From the NCBI GenBank assembly GCA_002347125.1, contig DDXG01000354.1, forward strand, positions 1-5,321: a DNA stretch of 5,321 bases, given 5' to 3'. This document shows, one piece after another, positions 1 to 4,751 of the stretch. The notes under the pieces were generated by a model. The model was given only the letters and a program-made list of their open reading frames with translations, made no database searches and was not told the DNA's origin. The DNA is from Phycisphaerales bacterium UBA2266 (GTDB lineage Bacteria; Planctomycetota; Phycisphaerae; Sedimentisphaerales; Anaerobacaceae). Positions within the stretch are counted from its first letter, which is position 1, and every line of letters starts with the position of its first letter. A program made the position numbers and the translations under genes.

Positions 1-1698
1 CAGTTCATCAATCCGCAGTTCACGGTGGTCGAGCAGGGCCGCGGCGGCGGGCTGGAGCAGCTCAGCGGGGGCATCTACCCGGCCTCCGGCACCCTGACGA
101 GCCGCCAGATCAAGACCATCATACGGCCGGTGCTGGAGCGGCTCGATGAGCTGGTGGCGGAGTTCTATGGGCCGGGGCAGCTCAAGAAGGCGGCGGTGAT
201 CGGCCGCAAGGAGGCCTTCGCCTGGATTCACGACCCGCCGGATGAGGCGAAACTCGCGCAAGCCAAGCGGCGGCTCAAGTACGATGAGCTGTTCCTAATG
301 CAGTTGGGCCTGGCCCTGCGGCGGTATCGGGCGGCCCATTTCGCCCGGGCGCAGCCGTGCGGGTGGGATGACGTGATGGACAGCCGGATACGGCGGCGGT
401 TCCCGTTTCTGCTGACCGGCGACCAGGACGCCGCCATCGGCGAGATCGTGCGGGATATGGGCCGGGCCGAGCCGATGAACCGGCTCTTGCAGGGCGATGT
501 GGGCTCGGGCAAGACGGTGGTGGCGCTGTATGCGGCCCTGCTGGCGGTGGCCAACGGCCTGCAGGTGGCGATCATGGCGCCGACGGAGATACTGGCGGGC
601 CAGCACTTCCTGAGCATGGAGCGGTACCTGCGGGGTAGCCGGGTCAAGCGGCTGCTGGTGACCGGGGGTCTGACGGGCAAGAAGCGGACCGAGACGCTGG
701 GGGCGATTCGGGATGGGTCGATCGATATCGTGGCCGGGACCGTCGCGCTGGTGGAGAAGGACGTGGAGTTTGTTCGGCTGGGGCTGGTGGTGATTGATGA
801 GCAGCACAAGTTCGGCGTGCACCAGCGGGCACAGCTTCGCAAGGAGACGACGCCGCACTGCCTGGTGATGACGGCCACGCCGATTCCGCGGACGCTGGCG
901 ATGACGGCTTTCGGCGATCTGGATGTGTCGATCATCCGGCATTGCCCGCCCGGCCGCGGCGAGGTGGTAACGCGGTGCGTGGACCCGGCGGACCGGCCGA
1001 AGGCGTACGAGTTCATCCGCGAGCGGCTGCGGGCCAGGCGGCAGGCGTATTTCGTGTATCCGAGGATTACGACGGCCGATGAAAACGGGACGTTGAGAGC
1101 GGCTACGGATGAGTGGCGGCTTCTGAAGGAGCAGGTGTTTCCGGAGTTTACGGTGGAGCTGCTGCACGGGCAGATGCCGGCGGCCGTCAAGCAGGACGTG
1201 ATGGAGCGGTTCCGGCGGCGCAAGATCGATGTGCTCGTCTCGACGGTCGTGATTGAGGTGGGGGTTGACGTGCCTAACGCGACGATCATGGTCATCGAGG
1301 GGGCCGACCGCTTCGGGCTGGCGCAGTTGCACCAGTTGCGGGGGCGGATCGGGAGGGGCTCGGCCAAGTCGTATTGCCTGCTGTTCGCCGAGAGGGCCGG
1401 CGAGGCGGCGCACGAGCGGCTGGAGGTGATGACGCGCAGCAACGACGGGTTCGAGATCGCCGAGCAGGACCTGCGGATTCGCGGACCCGGCGAGCTGTTC
1501 AGCGCCCGCCAGCACGGGCTGCCGGACCTGAAGATCGCCAACATCGTCGAGGATTACGACCTGCTGGTGATGGCACGGCGGCACGCCTCTGAACTGGTCT
1601 GTGCCGACCCGATGCTCAAGGAACCCGAGCACCGCGAAATCCGCCGGGCCCTGATCGCCAGATTCGGCGAGGCGCTGGGCCTGGGCGACGTGGCGTAG
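1..1698 (+). CDS. recG: ATP-dependent DNA helicase RecG, 3' part (5' end outside window)
   Basis: RecG is a cytoplasmic superfamily 2 helicase that remodels stalled replication forks and branch-migrates Holliday junctions. The frame is open from base 1, so the GTG at 25 is not the true start. 565 residues are visible and, against a usual length near 690, roughly 100-150 N-terminal residues are missing. Numbering from the window edge, residues 1-50 look like the end of the wedge/OB domain. The helicase motifs follow: Walker A GDVGSGKT at 165-172 (bases 493-516), motif Ia APTEILA at 193-199, motif II DEQH at 266-269 (796-807), motif III TATPIPRTL at 291-299 (871-897), a motif V region with VIEVGVDVPNA, and motif VI QLRGRIGRG at 445-453 (1333-1359). 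The RecG-specific C-terminal TRG-like segment (SNDGFEIAEQDLRIRGPGEL) separates it from Mfd and PriA. All key residues are intact, so it should be functional. The gene ends at TAG 1696-1698 and is followed by a repeat-rich spacer, with no obvious intrinsic terminator. Confidence 0.97.
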   Translation, partial: QFINPQFTVVEQGRGGGLEQLSGGIYPASGTLTSRQIKTIIRPVLERLDELVAEFYGPGQLKKAAVIGRKEAFAWIHDPPDEAKLAQAKRRLKYDELFLMQLGLALRRYRAAHFARAQPCGWDDVMDSRIRRRFPFLLTGDQDAAIGEIVRDMGRAEPMNRLLQGDVGSGKTVVALYAALLAVANGLQVAIMAPTEILAGQHFLSMERYLRGSRVKRLLVTGGLTGKKRTETLGAIRDGSIDIVAGTVALVEKDVEFVRLGLVVIDEQHKFGVHQRAQLRKETTPHCLVMTATPIPRTLAMTAFGDLDVSIIRHCPPGRGEVVTRCVDPADRPKAYEFIRERLRARRQAYFVYPRITTADENGTLRAATDEWRLLKEQVFPEFTVELLHGQMPAAVKQDVMERFRRRKIDVLVSTVVIEVGVDVPNATIMVIEGADRFGLAQLHQLRGRIGRGSAKSYCLLFAERAGEAAHERLEVMTRSNDGFEIAEQDLRIRGPGELFSARQHGLPDLKIANIVEDYDLLVMARRHASELVCADPMLKEPEHREIRRALIARFGEALGLGDVA

Positions 1699-1719
1699 AA
1701 TGGCAAGTCGGCGGTCCAA

Positions 1720-1742
1720 CGTTCAATGTTCAACGTTGAACG
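1720..1742. repeat. Nested palindrome cluster built from GTTCAA/TTGAAC
   Basis: GTTCAACGTTGAAC at 1728-1741 is a perfect 14-bp palindrome. It overlaps a second possible pairing, CGTTCAA at 1720-1726 with TTGAACG at 1736-1742, which leaves a 9-base loop. GTTCAA therefore occurs twice in tandem (1721-1726, 1728-1733), followed by one inverted copy, so two mutually exclusive foldings are available. It starts 21 bases after the recG stop codon. Protein-binding site, remnant of a dispersed repeat, or transcript-end structure are all possible. There is no U-run, so it is not a classical terminator. Confidence 0.6.
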
Positions 1743-1753
1743 CCAAGCGTGGG

Positions 1754-1780
1754 GAGACCGCCTTCTGGCGGCTGGTTCTC
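1754..1780. other. GC-rich stem-loop downstream of recG
   Basis: CCGCC at 1758-1762 pairs with GGCGG at 1767-1771 around a TTCT tetraloop. An outer helix, GAGA 1754-1757 with TCTC 1777-1780, is possible if bases 1772-1776 bulge out. No T-run follows, so it does not meet the criteria for an intrinsic terminator, although it could protect the recG mRNA 3' end. It may belong to a dispersed intergenic repeat family; that is an impression, not something shown by this window. Confidence 0.4.
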
Positions 1781-1789
1781 AATCTTGCC

Positions 1790-1818
1790 TTCACAGGCAC
1801 AGAGGAGGCGTGGATTAT
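1790..1818 (+). promoter_or_regulatory. Weak sigma70-like promoter candidate for the K+ uptake operon
   Basis: TTCACA at 1790-1795 matches five of six bases of the -35 consensus. It lies 17 bases before GATTAT at 1813-1818, which matches four of six bases of the -10 consensus. Initiation would fall near 1825, about 145 bases before the preferred ktrB start, giving a long G-rich leader. This is the only tolerable spacing I found between recG and ktrB, but matches of this quality arise often by chance. Confidence 0.22.
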
Positions 1819-1820
1819 AG

Positions 1821-1911
1821 GACGTGGGTGTGGAGGTGGTTTTTGGGGGGCGAGGGGGTGAGAAAGGCGTGCAAAAGGAGGGTGGTTTGGGGATAATCGT
1901 TGGGGCATGGG
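1821..1911 (+). other. G-rich leader with possible two-tetrad G-quadruplex motifs
   Basis: The + strand here is very G-rich, with G runs at 1826-1828, 1845-1850 (six), 1854-1858 (five), 1880-1882, 1889-1892, 1902-1905 and 1909-1911. Between 1827 and 1839 four GG pairs are separated by loops of 3, 1 and 1 bases, which fits a two-tetrad quadruplex pattern. The last four runs could form a three-tetrad structure, but only with a 9-base loop. The stretch would be transcribed as the 5' leader of the K+ transporter mRNA if the promoter lies upstream. Folding is inferred. Confidence 0.35.
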
Positions 1912-1925
1912 CAGGATGCCCATGC
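1905..1925. repeat. Inverted repeat GCATGGGC / GCCCATGC upstream of ktrB
   Basis: GCATGGGC at 1905-1912 is an exact inverted repeat of GCCCATGC at 1918-1925, with AGGAT as a five-base loop. It lies 45 bases before the preferred ATG of ktrB. On the minus strand it reads MGILPMP in one frame, a string I recall from many spurious short proteins annotated in Planctomycetota, which suggests a high-copy dispersed palindrome. As RNA it would form a stable hairpin in the leader. Copy number cannot be judged from this window. Confidence 0.6.
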
Positions 1926-1970
1926 AACGGTTTGCGGTGTTTGGCGGAAAATGTACCGGACCCCTTTGTG

Positions 1971-3752
1971 ATGAAGTTGGCGTATAAGGACAACCGGGTT
2001 GAGCAGGTGGTGTTCTGGGTGAACCTGACGGCGGCGGCGGTTGTCGTGGCGACGTTCGTGGCGTTGTTCGGCTTCACTGAGCCGCTAGTCTCGGCCCCGT
2101 TGCTCTATGGGGCGCAGGGGCTGCTGCTGGTGGTCTTCATCGCGGAGAAGGTGGTGCGGCTGAAGAACGCCGAGCACAAGGCGGAATTCGTGCGTGCGCA
2201 CTGGTACGAGATACCCCTGCTGGCGGGTCTGGCGGTGGCTCTGGGGGGGTCGGCGGCATGGTTCGGGCAGGCCGAGGCCTCGGCCGTGCGGCATCTGGCG
2301 GTCGGCATCTATCTGGTGTTGCAGGTGGTGTTCAAGGTCTGCCGCCGGACGGTGGATTTGGCGGCGACCGGCCGCAACCCGACGATGATCCTGATCAGCA
2401 GTTTCGTCGTGCTGATCGTGGCCGGGGCGGGCATGCTGATGCTGCCGCGGGCGTCCAGGGGCGAGCCGGTGAGCTTCGTCGATGCCCTGTTTACGGCGAC
2501 CAGCGCCACGTGCGTTACGGGGCTGGTGGTCAAGAACACGGGCCAGAACTTCACGTTCATGGGCCACTGCGTGATCCTGGGGCTGATGCAACTCGGCGGG
2601 TTGGGGATTGTGATCTTCGGGGCGGTCTTCGCCTTGCTGTTGGGCCAGGCGCTGAGCGTGCGGGAGTCCGTGGCGATGCAGGACCTGCTCAGCGCTCAGA
2701 CGGTCGGGCGGATCGGGAACATGATCGCCTTCATTTTTTTCGGCACGATGCTGTTCGAGGTCCTGGGGGCGGTCGGGTTGTACGGGATGTGGGACGACAT
2801 AGAAGGCTGGTCGGGCGGGGTCGGCAAGCAGTGTTTCTACAGCGTGTTTCACTCGGTCAGCGCGTTCTGCAACGCGGGGTTCGGGTTGTTCGGCGACAGT
2901 CTGGTTCGATACAGCCGCTGCTGGGCGGTGTATGCGGTGTTTTGTCCGCTGATCATCTGCGGGGGGCTGGGCTGGGGGGTGCTCTATAATCTGGGCAATA
3001 TCGCCGCGGATCGGGTGAGCCGGTTCTTCAAAAAGCTGTGCTTCAAGGAGTGCCGGTTCAGCATGGAGGTTCCCAAGCGGTTGCGGTTGCAGACGAAGAT
3101 CGTGCTGTGGGTCAGCGGGATACTGATCGTATGCGGGACGGCGGCGATTCTGTTCATGGAGCGGTACGGCAATAATTGCGGATCGGGACGGTTGGACCTG
3201 CCGGGGGCGTTCTTTCAGTCGGTGACATCGCGGACGGCGGGTTTCAATACGGTGGACATCGCGGCGATGTCGGATTCGAGCAAGACGGTGCTGATTCTGC
3301 TGATGTTCGTCGGGGGCTCGCCCGGCTCGACGTCAGGCGGCATCAAGACGGTGACGCTGGCGGTGATCGTGGCGGCGGTGATTGCGGCGCTTCGCAAACG
3401 GGGGGAGGTGGAGTTGTTCAAGCGGTCGATCCGCGTGGTCGTGGTGGGACGGGCGATTACGGTGACGGCGTTGTTTGTCATGGTATTGTTCTCGGCGGCG
3501 TTGGCGCTGAGCGTGACGGAGCGGGGCAGCGGCTTCGCCATGCTGGATATTCTGTTCGAGACGGCGTCGGCGCTGGGGACGGTGGGTCTGACGACGGGCG
3601 TTACGCCGGCTTTGACATCGGCGGGCAAGTTGATTATCATAGCGGCGATGCTGATCGGCCGGCTGGGGCCGCTGACGCTGATGGCGGCGCTGACGTTCAA
3701 TCTGAAACCCATCCGCTACAGCTATCCCGATGAGGCGATTGTTGTCGGTTGA
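1971..3752 (+). CDS. ktrB: TrkH/KtrB-family K+ uptake protein, membrane translocating subunit with N-terminal extension
   Basis: This inner-membrane subunit conducts K+ into the cell together with the RCK protein encoded downstream. Counting from ATG 1971 (593 residues), all four pore-loop filters are present: TCVTG at 180-184, FCNAGFG at 299-305, SRTAGFN at 420-426 and ALGTVGL at 534-540. The flexible gating loop GGSPGSTSGG is at 448-457, and the conserved pore arginine of the last repeat is probably R564 in IGRLGPLTL. The canonical core starts near residue 138. Before it lie about four hydrophobic segments (roughly 12-34, 43-62, 79-98 and 107-123), making the protein about 110-140 residues longer than typical TrkH or KtrB. 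The start is uncertain: the frame is open back to GTG 1824, and TTG 1887 sits five bases after a strong AAAGGAGG (1874-1881). However, the residues between 1824 and 1971 are repeat-encoded and low in complexity, so ATG 1971 is preferred despite having no clear Shine-Dalgarno sequence. Confidence 0.93.
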   Translation: MKLAYKDNRVEQVVFWVNLTAAAVVVATFVALFGFTEPLVSAPLLYGAQGLLLVVFIAEKVVRLKNAEHKAEFVRAHWYEIPLLAGLAVALGGSAAWFGQAEASAVRHLAVGIYLVLQVVFKVCRRTVDLAATGRNPTMILISSFVVLIVAGAGMLMLPRASRGEPVSFVDALFTATSATCVTGLVVKNTGQNFTFMGHCVILGLMQLGGLGIVIFGAVFALLLGQALSVRESVAMQDLLSAQTVGRIGNMIAFIFFGTMLFEVLGAVGLYGMWDDIEGWSGGVGKQCFYSVFHSVSAFCNAGFGLFGDSLVRYSRCWAVYAVFCPLIICGGLGWGVLYNLGNIAADRVSRFFKKLCFKECRFSMEVPKRLRLQTKIVLWVSGILIVCGTAAILFMERYGNNCGSGRLDLPGAFFQSVTSRTAGFNTVDIAAMSDSSKTVLILLMFVGGSPGSTSGGIKTVTLAVIVAAVIAALRKRGEVELFKRSIRVVVVGRAITVTALFVMVLFSAALALSVTERGSGFAMLDILFETASALGTVGLTTGVTPALTSAGKLIIIAAMLIGRLGPLTLMAALTFNLKPIRYSYPDEAIVVG

Positions 3753-3753
3753 C

Positions 3754-3759
3754 AGGGGA
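3754..3759 (+). promoter_or_regulatory. Ribosome binding site of ktrA
   Basis: AGGGGA lies eight bases before ATG 3768, inside the 15-base gap after the ktrB stop (TGA 3750-3752). It supports the 3768 start and translation of ktrA from a ktrB-ktrA mRNA. Confidence 0.6.
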
Positions 3760-3767
3760 ATGCGATC

Positions 3768-4445
3768 ATGAGACGGTTTGTGGTGATAGGGCTGGGACGA
3801 TTCGGGACGAAGCTGGCCATTGCGCTGTCGATGAGCGGCGCCGAGGTCATTGCCATCGACAAGGACCGCAATCCCATTGAGATGATCCGCGACCAGGTAT
3901 CGCTCGCGGTGCGTCTGGACAGCACGGATGAGGAGGCAATGAAGGCCCAGGGGGTGGGCAAGGCGGACGTGGCCATCGTGGGGATGGGCCAGCAGAATTT
4001 CGAGTCGGCGATCCTGACGGTGGTGAACCTGCGGCAGATGGGGATTACGCAGATCTACGCGCGGGCCGAGAGCCTGACGCAGGGGGAGGTGTTCTCGAAG
4101 GTGGGGGCGACGGAGGTCATCTATCCGGAGATCGAATCGGCCCAGCGCTGGGCGTACAAGCTGATCGCGCCGCAGATCGGGGAGAAGCTCGATCTGGCGC
4201 CGGGCCACAGCCTGGCGCGGCTCAAGGCGCCGGCGAGCTTCGATGGTCGGACGGTCATGGACTTGCAGCTTCGCCAGAAGTACAACGTCAATCTGGTGCT
4301 CATCAAGCGCGGCGATCACGGCAAGGCGAAGAAGTCAGAGCAGGACGCGATTATCAATGTCATGCCGGAGACGATTATCTATGAGGATGATATTTTGATG
4401 ATCGCGGGCTCGGATTCAGACCTGCTGAGGCTGCCGCAGGAATAG
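3768..4445 (+). CDS. ktrA: KtrA-type (TrkA family) K+ uptake regulatory subunit, single RCK
   Basis: This cytoplasmic gating subunit would form a ring under the KtrB-type channel and control K+ flux in response to bound nucleotide (ATP/ADP in studied KtrA, NAD(H) in TrkA). At 225 residues it has one RCK_N plus one RCK_C, as in KtrA or KtrC; classical TrkA has two tandem copies and is about twice as long. The Rossmann glycine motif GLGRFG is at residues 8-13, and the acidic residue ending strand 2, expected to contact the ribose, is D31 in VIAIDKD. The conserved DSTDEEA stretch is at 51-57, and IYARAES (96-102) matches the family's strand 4 region. A crossover helix lies near 121-138. RCK_C covers about 140-222, including the SFDGRTVMDLQLRQKYNV region and a terminal DDILMIAG strand. 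Spacing of 15 bases to ktrB plus a good ribosome binding site indicates co-transcription. The gene ends at TAG 4443-4445, directly before a tandem repeat. Confidence 0.95.
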   Translation: MRRFVVIGLGRFGTKLAIALSMSGAEVIAIDKDRNPIEMIRDQVSLAVRLDSTDEEAMKAQGVGKADVAIVGMGQQNFESAILTVVNLRQMGITQIYARAESLTQGEVFSKVGATEVIYPEIESAQRWAYKLIAPQIGEKLDLAPGHSLARLKAPASFDGRTVMDLQLRQKYNVNLVLIKRGDHGKAKKSEQDAIINVMPETIIYEDDILMIAGSDSDLLRLPQE

Positions 4446-4447
4446 GA

Positions 4448-4487
4448 GCGTAAGGGCAAGAGGGCATAAGAGCACAAGAGCATAAGG
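4448..4487. repeat. Five-copy 8-bp tandem repeat, consensus GCAYAAGR
   Basis: Five consecutive 8-base units run in exact register: GCGTAAGG (4448), GCAAGAGG (4456), GCATAAGA (4464), GCACAAGA (4472) and GCATAAGG (4480). A partial echo, GAGCGCAAGCG, follows at 4488-4498. The array begins two bases after the ktrA stop codon, is purine-rich on the + strand and does not encode anything plausible. Period 8 breaks reading frame, which agrees with a noncoding, slippage-prone repeat. Confidence 0.7.
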
Positions 4488-4503
4488 GAGCGCAAGCGAA
4501 GGG

Positions 4504-4535
4504 TCCGGGCAAAAGCGAAAAACGTAAAGCCCGGA
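4504..4535. other. Stem-loop TCCGGGC / GCCCGGA, possible transcript end structure
   Basis: TCCGGGC at 4504-4510 is a perfect inverted repeat of GCCCGGA at 4529-4535, with an A-rich 18-base loop. It is located 59 bases after the ktrA stop, where a terminator would be expected, but no T-run follows on either strand and the loop is long. It could act as an mRNA-stabilising hairpin or be coincidental. Confidence 0.3.
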
Positions 4536-4616
4536 ACGCAAAACCACAGCCCAAGACCTCAAACCTTGCGCACCCCCGACCACGACTGCACCTCGCACGC
4601 ACGCGGGCCACGACTC

Positions 4617-4696
4617 TGTCATGCCTGCGCAGGCAGGCATCCAGAACGATTCGGGGCCACCATCAATCTCCAAACGGGGCCTCCGCAGGGATGACA
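4617..4696. repeat. 80-bp MITE/REP-like element with imperfect terminal inverted repeats
   Basis: The ends are inverted copies. TGTCATGCCTGCGCAG at 4617-4632 pairs with CTCCGCAGGGATGACA at 4681-4696, matching 14 of 16 positions. The left end also contains a perfect 14-bp palindrome, TGCCTGCGCAGGCA (4622-4635), and the interior has CGGGGCC twice (4652-4658, 4675-4681). The frame starting at ATG 4621 gives MPAQAGIQ, and the opposite strand gives PACAGMTE. Both are strings I recall from spurious proteins encoded by a widespread dispersed bacterial repeat. No clear target-site duplication is visible. Next to the right end, TGACA-T-TGTCA (4692-4702) forms a small extra palindrome. There is no transposase, so any mobility would be in trans. 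Confidence 0.65.
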
Positions 4697-4751
4697 TTGT
4701 CACATCCAAGCTCACGGCCGCAGTACACCATACACACGACGACATGCGAGG

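Larger units (their letters stand above)
4446..4751. other. Gene-free convergent spacer made largely of repeats
   Basis: These 306 bases separate the stop codons of ktrA (+) and the pseudouridine synthase gene (-). I see no credible gene. The open frames here on either strand are encoded by the repeats or run on as antisense of the flanking genes. In order it holds a five-copy 8-bp tandem repeat, a 7-bp stem-loop, a C-rich unstructured stretch (about 4540-4616, with CCACGACT twice, at 4580-4587 and 4608-4615), an 80-bp element with terminal inverted repeats, and a short spacer to the opposing gene. No stem followed by a T-run is visible for either gene. Confidence 0.7.

Noticed and set aside
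228..1719. Two long open frames on the minus strand inside recG (438 and 474 codons)
   Set aside because: They are antisense shadows in GC-rich DNA. Their products are rich in Arg, His, Pro and Ser with no recognisable motifs, whereas the + frame has every RecG helicase motif.
1810..1896. A 28-codon Trp-rich short frame from GTG 1810 after AGAGGAGG, considered as a leader peptide
   Set aside because: The Trp codons come from TGG repeats in a G-rich tract, there is no adjacent attenuator with a T-run, and the downstream gene is K+ transport, not tryptophan metabolism.
1730..2077. Minus-strand frames across the recG-ktrB spacer
   Set aside because: They are encoded by intergenic repeats, including the MGILPMP palindrome, and run into antisense ktrB with no domain signal.
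2085..2852. A 255-codon minus-strand open frame over ktrB
   Set aside because: The composition (His, Gln, Arg, Asp rich) is typical of an antisense frame, and the + strand encodes a clear K+ transporter.
4375..4745. Minus-strand frames of 78 and 109 codons across the convergent spacer
   Set aside because: They read through the 8-bp tandem array and the inverted-repeat element, and resemble known repeat-derived spurious peptides.
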